Source: Pseudomonas sp. (GTDB lineage: Bacteria; Pseudomonadota; Gammaproteobacteria; Pseudomonadales; Pseudomonadaceae). From it: a stretch of DNA of 5,149 nt. The DNA is taken from positions 1 to 5,149 of the forward strand of contig JARDZH010000213.1 of the NCBI GenBank assembly GCA_029240955.1. The letters run 5' to 3'. Positions 1 to 4,806 of the stretch are shown here, in pieces. How positions within the stretch are numbered: the stretch's first letter is position 1; each line of letters opens with the position of its first letter. A program made the position numbers and the translations under genes. The notes under the pieces were generated by a model. It searched no databases. It was not told the DNA's origin and saw only the letters and a program-made list of their open reading frames with translations.

Positions 1-35
1 GCCTGGGGTTCGATTCTGTTATGGATGACCAGCAT
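1..35 (-). CDS. ureE: Urease accessory protein UreE, N-terminal fragment (runs off left edge)
   Basis: Only the first 11 codons are inside the window, reading MLVIHNRIEPQ from an ATG at 35-33. This matches my memory of how Pseudomonas UreE proteins begin (MLVIH.RI.PQ). UreE is a cytoplasmic nickel-binding chaperone that delivers Ni(II) to the urease apoprotein together with UreF, UreG and UreD/H; its metal-binding part would lie outside the window. A GGAA Shine-Dalgarno element sits 8 nt before the ATG. About 26 nt upstream of the ATG is the predicted start point of a sigma-54 promoter, with NtrC-like half-sites further up. That fits urease being induced under nitrogen limitation and supports the call independently of the short peptide. 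In P. aeruginosa ureE is, as I recall, next to desT, and a DesT-like gene is present here. The main weakness is that 11 residues are few. Confidence 0.72.
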   Translation of the reverse strand, partial: MLVIHNRIEPQ

Positions 36-71
36 CGGGAAGCTTCCAGCAGTTGCGATGCCTCACAACAG

Positions 72-87
72 AGCAAGGGGCTTGCCA
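72..87 (-). promoter_or_regulatory. Sigma-54 (RpoN) -24/-12 promoter for the ureE-like gene
   Basis: Read on the minus strand the site is TGGCAAGCCCCTTGCT, against the consensus TGGCACG-N4-TTGCW. The only mismatch is C to A at the sixth position. The invariant GG and GC dinucleotides have the required 10-bp separation. The predicted start point is near 61, giving a leader of about 26 nt before the ureE-like ATG at 35. Sigma-54 promoters need an enhancer-binding activator, and candidate NtrC half-sites lie about 100-130 bp upstream. Confidence 0.75.
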
Positions 88-153
88 ACAGGGCTAAAGT
101 GGGGAAATTTCTGACAGAAGCTGCTGGCGACGCCTACAACCAACGCAGCAAAA

Positions 154-190
154 TGACCTGCTTTGGTGCAATCACGCCGCCCAGCACCAA
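154..190 (-). promoter_or_regulatory. Candidate NtrC-type upstream activating region
   Basis: Two perfect GCACCAA/TTGGTGC half-sites lie at 163-169 and 184-190, two helical turns apart. The first belongs to a 17-nt dyad-like site (154-170), which on the minus strand reads TGCACC-AAAGC-AGGTCA. It matches 9 of the 12 defined positions of the NtrC consensus TGCACC-N5-GGTGCA. Relative to the predicted sigma-54 start near 61, the half-sites sit at about -105 and -126, a normal enhancer distance. The identity of the activator is inferred: NtrC is the obvious candidate for urease, but another sigma-54 activator is possible. Confidence 0.5.
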
Positions 191-220
191 TACAAGGCGC
201 GTATACGGCATATGGCATAT

Positions 221-245
221 ATAGGAGCCCGCTTGGTGGCGATGC
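221..245 (+). repeat. Degenerate single Pseudomonas REP element
   Basis: The sequence TAGGAGCCCGCTTGGTGGCG followed by ATGC closely resembles the REP copies at 3281-3363. The inverted copy there reads TGTAGGAGCCAGCTTGCTGG then CGA on the minus strand. Shared parts are the TAGGAGC head, an imperfect inner palindrome and the GGCGA tail. It lies in the spacer between the yhjG-like stop and the ureE-like promoter, the usual extragenic placement of REPs. Only one arm is recognisable, so it is called a singleton. Confidence 0.6.
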
Positions 246-247
246 TT

Positions 248-274
248 CTCGCGGTCTGCCAGGCATACCGCGAG
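248..274. other. 27-bp near-perfect palindrome just after the yhjG-like stop
   Basis: Outer arms CTCGCGGT (248-255) and ACCGCGAG (267-274) are exact inverse complements. Inner arms TGCC (257-260) and GGCA (262-265) also pair around a central A, with one C/T mismatch between the arm pairs. The palindrome begins 4 nt past the TAG stop of the yhjG-like gene (279-281), so its transcript could form a strong 3'-end stem. No U-run follows on the minus strand, so it is not a canonical intrinsic terminator. It may act with the adjacent REP as an mRNA-stabilising or Rho-linked 3' end. Confidence 0.5.
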
Positions 275-278
275 CAAA

Positions 279-2345
279 CTACCTCACCGTCTTCGGCGCT
301 TTCCCTGCCTTCATCTGCTCCAGCAACGGGCCACACTGGTTGGGCTGGTCGTCTCCCGGCGCCAGTAGCGCGAGCAGGCCGGCGGCCGGGCCGACTGTTG
401 CGCCAAGCAGCACCATGCCCGCACCGCGCAGCAGCAGCGGACCGGACTGCACGCCCGCGCCAGGGCTGGCGAACGGGCCGCGCACATACAGCGGCGAACG
501 CAGCGAGAACACCCGGAAACCCTTCGATTCGGGGGTGATCTTCAGGTCCAGTTGCTCGGACTTCATGTTGGCCGTGCCATCGATATAGATGATTGCGTTC
601 TCGGTATCGAACACAAACAGCCGGCTCGTCGCCAGCCCGTCCTTGATACCGAAATCAGACGCTGCGCAATTGATCTTGACGTCCTGATCGCCAAACAGCT
701 TGCCCACCACGTAGTTACCCACGTTGAGCCCGGCAATTTCCATAAGACTGCGGCTGATCGCGCCATCGTTGACCAGCATTTTCAACTCGCCATTGGCGGT
801 TCCCAGCAACGCCGCCACCGAATTGCCGCGGCCGCTGATATCAGCATCGCCATTCAACTCGCCAAAGCTGGTCTGCATGGGCTCGAACGTCGGGAACAGC
901 TGCTTGAGTTTGAAGCCGCGCGCCGACAGCTTCGCCCGGCCCTGCAACGGCGTGGTCTGGCCGTTGAGGCGAACATCGGCGTCCAGCTTGCCACCGGCGA
1001 CGCCGAAGCGCAGCGGAACCAGATTCAGATTCCCGTCATCAAGCACCACATGCGTGTAGAGATCGGTGAACGGCAGTTCAGGACTCTGCACGATGCGTTT
1101 GCCGGTAAATTCTACGTCGGCATCCATGGCTCGCCAGCGATCGGTCTGAAACTCTTCGACTGGCAACACCTTGCCCGTCGGCTGCTTGCTCTCGCCGCCG
1201 CGCTTTTTCTGCTCAGCGTTGGAATCGGCGCCGATCAACGGCGCAAGGTCGGTAAACAGCAACTGATTGGACACCAGCACACCGCTGAGTTTGGGCCGCG
1301 GTTCGCTGGACACGAATTTCAGATCGCCATGGATATCGCTGTTGCCAATTTTGCCGTTGAAACCCTGATAGCTGAAGCTCGCACCGCCTGGCTCATGGAG
1401 CTTGGCGATCAGCCGGCCATCAGTCGAATACGCCGGCGAGTCAGGCAGCGTGACGCCGGTCAACGGATACAGATTGCTCAGGCTGGCGCCGGACAACTTC
1501 AGGCGCAGGTCCAGTGCGCCCAGGTTCTGCGGGTCGGTCAGCGTGCCGGCAATTGCGGCGTGGGTATCGCCGACTTTGACGTCTGCCTGCACCGGAAATG
1601 GCTGATTCGAATCCTTGAGCGCCAACAGGCCACCGATCTTGCCGGTGCCGCTGAGTTTCTGTCCGTGGTACTGACCTTTTACAGCCAGGCCGAACGCGTA
1701 GTCCTGAGCGGCAGCCCCTTTTTCTTCGGTCTTCTTCGCTTCGCTGCTGCCGACGATATCGCTGAAAGGAATCGGCTTGCCAAGCGGGTCAATGGCGACG
1801 TCCAGCTGTGCATTCAGCGTGCGGTCGTCATAGCCCACCAAGCCCTTGTCGAACTTGATGGCACCGATGTCCATCACCCATTTCGACGGTTCGGCATTGG
1901 GGTCGGAGGCCGGCAAATCGAACACCCAGTTGGCGCGGCCATCGGCGAGTCGCTCCAGCTTCGCTTCCGGACCGGTCAGGTCGATACGCGGAATCACGAC
2001 ACGCTGCGCCAGCAACGGCAGCAGCGACAGGCGGAAATCGACGCGTTTGAGGGTCACCATTTGCGGCGTTTTGGACCACTCGGGATTACCGAGCGTCAGG
2101 TCATCGGCGATGAAATGCGGCGAAGGCACCCAGGCACGCCAGCCCCCGAGCTCAGGCTCACGTTGCCACTGGACATCCAGATTGCCGTTGATCGCGAACG
2201 GCCGATGCAATGCTTCGCTGACTTTCTCGTTGATGGTGGGTTTGAGGCGGTTCCAATCGAATGTGGCGATCAGAATGACCAGAAGGACCAACAGCGCCAG
2301 CAACGTGGCGGCGGTCCAGGTGATGATCTTGCGGCTGCGCGTCAT
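279..2345 (-). CDS. yhjG: AsmA family protein, YhjG-like
   Basis: The product is 688 aa, close to E. coli YhjG (just under 700 aa). From memory the match runs along the whole protein, for example LIATFDWNRLKPTIN near the N-terminus, DPLGKPIPFS, GKIGG.LAL, GNSDIHG, SVAALLG, GLNVGNYVVG and SLRSPLYVRGPF. Residues about 7-29 form one membrane anchor after a short basic start (TRSRK). The long remainder should be periplasmic and built of the beta-rich repeats typical of AsmA/TamB proteins. A second hydrophobic stretch lies at about 635-663. AsmA-like proteins are thought to move phospholipids between inner and outer membranes; YhjG is one of the less studied members. I chose the ATG at 2345, not 2444, because GGGGAG lies 6 nt upstream, family alignment begins here, and the extra 33 residues look non-coding. 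A sigma-70-like promoter is seen at 2519-2546. The gene is divergent from the DesT-like regulator. Confidence 0.93.
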   Translation of the reverse strand: MTRSRKIITWTAATLLALLVLLVILIATFDWNRLKPTINEKVSEALHRPFAINGNLDVQWQREPELGGWRAWVPSPHFIADDLTLGNPEWSKTPQMVTLKRVDFRLSLLPLLAQRVVIPRIDLTGPEAKLERLADGRANWVFDLPASDPNAEPSKWVMDIGAIKFDKGLVGYDDRTLNAQLDVAIDPLGKPIPFSDIVGSSEAKKTEEKGAAAQDYAFGLAVKGQYHGQKLSGTGKIGGLLALKDSNQPFPVQADVKVGDTHAAIAGTLTDPQNLGALDLRLKLSGASLSNLYPLTGVTLPDSPAYSTDGRLIAKLHEPGGASFSYQGFNGKIGNSDIHGDLKFVSSEPRPKLSGVLVSNQLLFTDLAPLIGADSNAEQKKRGGESKQPTGKVLPVEEFQTDRWRAMDADVEFTGKRIVQSPELPFTDLYTHVVLDDGNLNLVPLRFGVAGGKLDADVRLNGQTTPLQGRAKLSARGFKLKQLFPTFEPMQTSFGELNGDADISGRGNSVAALLGTANGELKMLVNDGAISRSLMEIAGLNVGNYVVGKLFGDQDVKINCAASDFGIKDGLATSRLFVFDTENAIIYIDGTANMKSEQLDLKITPESKGFRVFSLRSPLYVRGPFASPGAGVQSGPLLLRGAGMVLLGATVGPAAGLLALLAPGDDQPNQCGPLLEQMKAGKAPKTVR

Positions 2346-2430
2346 GCGTGACTCCCCTGAAAACAACGCCCCAGCCGTGGCGCGTTGAGTACGACATGGT
2401 TCTTCGACTGACGAAATCCCCAAGGGTTTT

Positions 2431-2483
2431 GCCCGGCAGTGCAATTAAAGCCATGTAATTCAACGCTTCATGCTGCACCGGGC
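2431..2483 (-). other. Imperfect inverted repeat in the yhjG-like leader
   Basis: GCCCGG-CAG-TGCA (2431-2443) can pair with TGCACCGGGC (2474-2483), leaving a 3-nt bulge and about 30 nt of A/T-richer loop. If transcription starts near 2512, this stem would form in the roughly 165-nt leader of yhjG. It matches no riboswitch or thermometer class that I recognise. It could also be chance in GC-rich DNA. Confidence 0.25.
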
Positions 2484-2518
2484 AATTCTGTTGATCCGTT
2501 TTCCGGTCCATGACCTTC

Positions 2519-2546
2519 TTTATAGACCAGTGCAGAACCCTGTCAG
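2519..2546 (-). promoter_or_regulatory. Sigma-70-like promoter for the yhjG-like gene
   Basis: On the minus strand, CTGACA (2546-2541, 5 of 6 to TTGACA) is followed after 16 bp by TATAAA (2524-2519, 5 of 6 to TATAAT). The predicted start is near 2512, leaving a leader of about 165 nt before the yhjG ATG. The site lies in the 285-bp divergent region shared with the DesT-like regulator, so that regulator could act on it. No clear operator palindrome was found by eye. Confidence 0.5.
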
Positions 2547-2630
2547 GCCGGCATCCTTTAAAAGCCTTTCGACGGGTGCGAAGCGCATTTGCTAAAGTGC
2601 CGCACAATGAATTTCCAGAACGGCTGAGTC

Positions 2631-3263
2631 ATGCTGCCCCGCGCCGAACAGAAGCAACAAACCCGCAGAGCCCTGCTTGACGCCGCTCATCACCTGATGG
2701 AAAGCGGGCGCAGTTTCGGCAGCCTCAGTCTGCGGGAAGTGGCTCGTACCGCCGGCATCGTGCCTACCGGTTTCTACCGTCACTTCGAGGACATGGATCA
2801 GTTGGGCCTGGCGCTGGTCAGTGAAGTGGGTCAGACCTTTCGCGAAACCATCCGCCTCGTTCGCCACAATGAATTTGCCATGGGCGGGCTGATTCATGCT
2901 TCGGTACGCATCTTCATGGACCGGGTCGCGGCCAACCGTTCGCAGTTCCTGTTCCTGGCGCGGGAGCAGTATGGTGGTTCGATTCGTGTGCGGCAGGCGC
3001 TGGGTGCTTTGCGAGAAGGCATCAGCGCCGACCTTACGGCCGATCTTGCCCGGATGCCCAAGTGGCAGCATTTGAACACCGAGGCGCTGTCAATCATTGC
3101 CGACCTGGTGGTCAAAAGCGTGTTCGCCATGCTGCCGGAGCTGATCGATCCACCGCCTGCCACGCTCGCGCCGCACCTCACGCCGCATGCCAAAATTACC
3201 CAGCAGCTGCGTTTTATCTTTATCGGGGCGCGGCACTGGCGTGGGCTGGGCAGTCACGATTAA
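2631..3263 (+). CDS. desT: TetR-family fatty-acid regulator, DesT/FabR type
   Basis: The product is 210 aa. Residues about 8-55 are a TetR_N domain, with helix-turn-helix core SLREVARTAGIVPTGFYRHF (33-52). From memory this is very close to E. coli FabR ([20 protein letters not shown]), and the N-terminus also aligns (RAEQKQQTRRALLDAA against RAQQKEKTRRSLVEAA). The rest fits the FabR-type ligand domain. FabR and P. aeruginosa DesT sense the ratio of unsaturated to saturated acyl thioesters and repress unsaturated fatty acid genes; DesT controls the desCB desaturase operon. DesT is preferred because a ureE-like gene is nearby, as in P. aeruginosa, but desC and desB are not in this window, so a paralogue is possible. 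An in-frame TGA 6 nt upstream fixes the ATG at 2631 as the first possible start. The Shine-Dalgarno is weak. TAAAGT (2593-2598) is a poor -10 candidate. Confidence 0.85.
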   Translation: MLPRAEQKQQTRRALLDAAHHLMESGRSFGSLSLREVARTAGIVPTGFYRHFEDMDQLGLALVSEVGQTFRETIRLVRHNEFAMGGLIHASVRIFMDRVAANRSQFLFLAREQYGGSIRVRQALGALREGISADLTADLARMPKWQHLNTEALSIIADLVVKSVFAMLPELIDPPPATLAPHLTPHAKITQQLRFIFIGARHWRGLGSHD

Positions 3264-3280
3264 TCATTGAGACCTGACGG

Positions 3281-3363
3281 CTGTAGGAGCGCCCGCGGCG
3301 GCGATGCGAACAACGCGGTGTGTCGGCTTGAATGCCGTCTCGCCAGCAAGCTGGCTCCTACAG
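3281..3363. repeat. REP inverted pair (REPIN-like) between converging genes
   Basis: The outer arms CTGTAGGAGC (3281-3290) and GCTCCTACAG (3354-3363) are exact inverse complements. Each flanks a small inner palindrome: CGCC-CGC-GGCG on the left and GCCAG-CAAG-CTGGC (3342-3355) on the right. This is the classic layout of Pseudomonas extragenic REP doublets mobilised by RAYT transposases. It sits in the 112-bp gap between the stop codons of the DesT-like gene (plus) and the ferritin-like gene (minus). No other terminator is visible there, so the structure probably also ends or protects both transcripts. Confidence 0.85.
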
Positions 3364-3375
3364 TACCGGGCGGAC

Positions 3376-3909
3376 TTAGAGATCTTTCAGAATATCCGCC
3401 ATGTCATCGGCGTGTTCTTCTTCCTGCGCCAGGATTTCTTCGAAGATGCGGCGGGTGGTCGGATCCGCTTCGCCGATGTACTGGATAATCTCGCGGTAGC
3501 TGTCGATCGCAATACGTTCGGCTACCAGATCCTCGTACACCATCTCTTTGAGCGTATTGCCCGCGACATACTGCGCATGTGAATTGGCCGACAGTGTGTC
3601 AGGGTTGAACTCCGGCTCGCCGCCCAGTTGAACGATACGCTCGGCCAACTTATCGGCGTGTTCGGCTTCCTGTTGCGCATGCTCAAGGAATTCCGAAGCA
3701 GCGACGCTCGCCTTCAGGCCGGTTGCCATGTAGTAGTGACGCTTGTAACGCAGCGTGCACACCAGCTCTGTCGCCAGGGCTTCATTGAGCAGGCGCAGAA
3801 CGGTTTCGCGATCGGCGCTGTAGCCTTCGGTAACCGCCCCGTTCTCTACGTTCTGGCGGGCGCGCTGGCGCAGGCTGGTTACATCGGTCAGTTGTGGTGC
3901 AGAAATCAT
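3376..3909 (-). CDS. Ferritin-like / bacterioferritin-related (Dps-like) iron-storage protein
   Basis: The product is 177 aa with a four-helix ferritin-like fold expected after a roughly 30-residue N-terminal extension. Probable di-iron ligands are E48 (ALATELV), E81 and H84 (EAEH), E131 (VAERIAID) and E163 and H166 (EEEH). This reproduces the bacterioferritin pattern of Glu, ExxH, Glu, ExxH. Such proteins oxidise Fe(II) with oxygen or peroxide and store Fe(III) in a hollow shell, limiting Fenton damage. I recall a P. aeruginosa relative of similar length (PA4880, called bacterioferritin or Dps-like) in the same neighbourhood. No methionine obviously fits the haem ligand of classical Bfr, and there is a single Cys (C51), so a Dps-like role is favoured over true Bfr. 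GGAG lies 7 nt before the ATG. A possible promoter is at 4017-4046. The stop is TAA, after which the REP pair begins. Confidence 0.9.
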   Translation of the reverse strand: MISAPQLTDVTSLRQRARQNVENGAVTEGYSADRETVLRLLNEALATELVCTLRYKRHYYMATGLKASVAASEFLEHAQQEAEHADKLAERIVQLGGEPEFNPDTLSANSHAQYVAGNTLKEMVYEDLVAERIAIDSYREIIQYIGEADPTTRRIFEEILAQEEEHADDMADILKDL

Positions 3910-4016
3910 CGGTTATCTCCAGACTCATCAGGTATGTGCCTCGCTCTGTGGTGTGTCCTGCGGCGAGATCATCAGAAATGTGAGTGATGGAGCCGGAGAA
4001 AGTTTTATCCGCTGCG

Positions 4017-4046
4017 GGTATATCGCCGGATTGAAAGGTTTGTAAA
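4017..4046 (-). promoter_or_regulatory. Possible promoter of the ferritin-like gene
   Basis: On the minus strand TTTACA (4046-4041, 5 of 6 to TTGACA) is followed after 18 bp by TATACC (4022-4017, 4 of 6 to TATAAT). The start would be near 4010, about 100 nt before the ATG at 3909. TATACC also resembles the RpoS-preferred -10 (CTATACT), which would suit a stationary-phase iron protein. The match is moderate and made by eye. Confidence 0.35.
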
Positions 4047-4114
4047 AAATTTAAGAAACGAGCGCGGCGATGTGCGGTCCCAAATGTGAGACTTAAAAAA
4101 TCTGGAGAGAAAAA

Positions 4115-4201
4115 ATGCTCAAGTTCTTGGGAAGCACTGTAGGTATCATCTTTCTGATTGGCCTGATCGTTGTGATCGCGCTATTCAAACTGGTGTTCTG
4201 A
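4115..4201 (+). CDS. Small single-transmembrane protein, 28 aa, function unknown
   Basis: A 28-codon ORF (ATG at 4115, TGA at 4199-4201) begins MLKFLGSTVGIIFLIG and continues as an unbroken hydrophobic helix to Lys25 and a final LVF. Lys3 and Lys25 bracket a transmembrane span of about 21 residues. G6xxxG10 is a helix-packing motif, which suggests self-association or binding to a membrane partner. GGAG at 4104-4107, 7 nt before the ATG, is an excellent Shine-Dalgarno. A perfect terminator starts 13 nt after the stop. Start signal, composition and terminator together make a real gene likely despite its size. I do not recognise a named family; KdpF and CydX do not match. It lies between the divergent ferritin-like gene and the converging osmE. 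No convincing promoter was found. Confidence 0.75.
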   Translation: MLKFLGSTVGIIFLIGLIVVIALFKLVF

Positions 4202-4214
4202 CCATCAGACGCAC

Positions 4215-4250
4215 ATAAAAAAACCGGTGTATGAACACCGGTTTTTTTAT
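4215..4250. terminator. Bidirectional intrinsic terminator between the 28-aa gene and osmE
   Basis: A perfect 16-bp stem (4215-4230 with 4235-4250) has core ACCGGTGT / ACACCGGT, a 4-nt ATGA loop and A7/T7 tracts. Each strand therefore gives a GC stem followed by a U-run. It serves the small membrane-protein gene on the plus strand (stop at 4201) and osmE on the minus strand (stop at 4272). Confidence 0.95.
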
Positions 4251-4271
4251 GGACGCTTGTTGGCGGACGCT

Positions 4272-4610
4272 TTACTTAGCGCGTTCGTTCTCTTCGCGCT
4301 GTTCGCAGGTCATGAAGCCTTTGTGGTTCACACGGCCGTCGCTGTTGAAGCTGACGTGGTAAACCTGCTGATGGCCGTCTTTGGTCATCACATAGTTATT
4401 GCAAGTGCCCGGGTTGACCTTGCGCTGGACGCGGGAAGAAGGCTCGCCGCCAATGGCCAGTACTTGCTGCTGAGTCATGCCGTCTTCGACGTGCTTGACC
4501 AGAGGCTCGTCCCGATAGGTCACGTAGTCGACCGGGTTCTGCACAGTAGTACTGCCGCAGCCGACCATGGTCATCAGTACACAGCTTGCTGCCAGAATTT
4601 TCTTGTACAT
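4272..4610 (-). CDS. osmE: Osmotically inducible lipoprotein OsmE
   Basis: The product is 112 aa. MYKKILAASCVLMTMVGC is a lipoprotein signal peptide; the lipidated residue is predicted to be Cys18 in MVGC, followed by GST. The mature part has a small SmpA/OmlA (BamE-like) fold signature, DGMTQQQVLAIGGEPSS at about 43-59. It matches my memory of E. coli OsmE (KKGMSRAQV.QIAGKPSS, then GTC..Y and a late TC). Cys70 and Cys102 are shared with OsmE and may form a disulphide. OsmE is an envelope lipoprotein induced by high osmolarity and stationary phase; its molecular function is unclear. I chose the ATG at 4610, not 4739, because the signal peptide starts there and GGAG lies 8 nt upstream. An AlgU-type promoter sits just above. 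The transcript ends at the shared terminator. Confidence 0.95.
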   Translation of the reverse strand: MYKKILAASCVLMTMVGCGSTTVQNPVDYVTYRDEPLVKHVEDGMTQQQVLAIGGEPSSRVQRKVNPGTCNNYVMTKDGHQQVYHVSFNSDGRVNHKGFMTCEQREENERAK

Positions 4611-4652
4611 CGTTGTCGCTCCGAGAGAGAGCCATTCGTGGCCCGATACCGC

Positions 4653-4680
4653 TTGGAGCAGCCGAACCTCACGAGAGTTC
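4653..4680 (-). promoter_or_regulatory. Candidate AlgU (sigma-22 / sigma-E type) promoter of osmE
   Basis: On the minus strand GAACTC (4680-4675; 5 of 6 to GAACTT) is followed after 17 bp by TCCAA (4657-4653), against TCTGA or TCAAA in AlgU/RpoE promoters. The start would be near 4646, about 36 nt before the osmE ATG. I recall osmE being listed in the P. aeruginosa AlgU regulon, which agrees with this placement. The -10 match is only partial. Confidence 0.6.
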
Positions 4681-4806
4681 GATTTTTGATGGCGATGAGG
4701 CACCACCCGTCCTGTCACCTTCCTCCGTCTCGCTGACAAACACCGCTATGGTTCAGACAGCAGTGAATTCACAGCGCTGGCAGTGTTCAGCACATGGAGG
4801 CCTTCA

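Noticed and set aside
4..31. tRNA-like 3' end: TTCGATT loop followed at the right distance by A-CCA
   Set aside because: The flanking T-stem does not pair (mismatches and wobbles at four of five positions), and the same bases are better explained as the start of the ureE-like coding sequence on the minus strand.
163..588. Plus-strand ORFs over the yhjG 3' end and the upstream spacer
   Set aside because: They are low-complexity, Pro/Ser/Ala/Arg-rich products that run through the REP, the palindrome and the yhjG tail. They have no domain and overlap well-supported elements.
552..2351. Very long open frame (599 codons) antisense to yhjG
   Set aside because: It is the mirror of a GC-biased coding frame. 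Its product is rich in Arg, Gln, Ala and His with no recognisable domain, while the minus-strand frame matches YhjG along its whole length.
2158..2511. Possible leaderless upstream ORF (ATG at 2511, right after the yhjG -10) overlapping the yhjG start in another frame
   Set aside because: The ATG position relative to the -10 is suggestive, but the product has no family resemblance and its second half is simply yhjG read out of frame.
2568..2598. Promoter for the DesT-like gene with TAAAGT as -10
   Set aside because: No acceptable -35 lies at 16-18 bp; the nearest (TTCGAC) is weak and at 19 bp. Too poor to list as a feature.
2346..2630. DesT/FabR operator palindrome in the yhjG/desT spacer
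   Set aside because: I looked for a GTGAAC/GTTCAC-like or GTACA/TGTAC-like dyad and saw only a 4-bp-arm TTCG-N5-CGAA at 2403-2415, which is too weak to claim.
2592..3193. Minus-strand ORFs opposite the DesT-like regulator
   Set aside because: They are antisense shadows of a clearly recognised TetR-family gene, with no ribosome site or domain support.
4055..4084. ECF-like promoter (GAAAC ... TCCCAAA) for the 28-aa gene
   Set aside because: Only the GAA of the -35 and part of the -10 match, so it is not distinguishable from chance.
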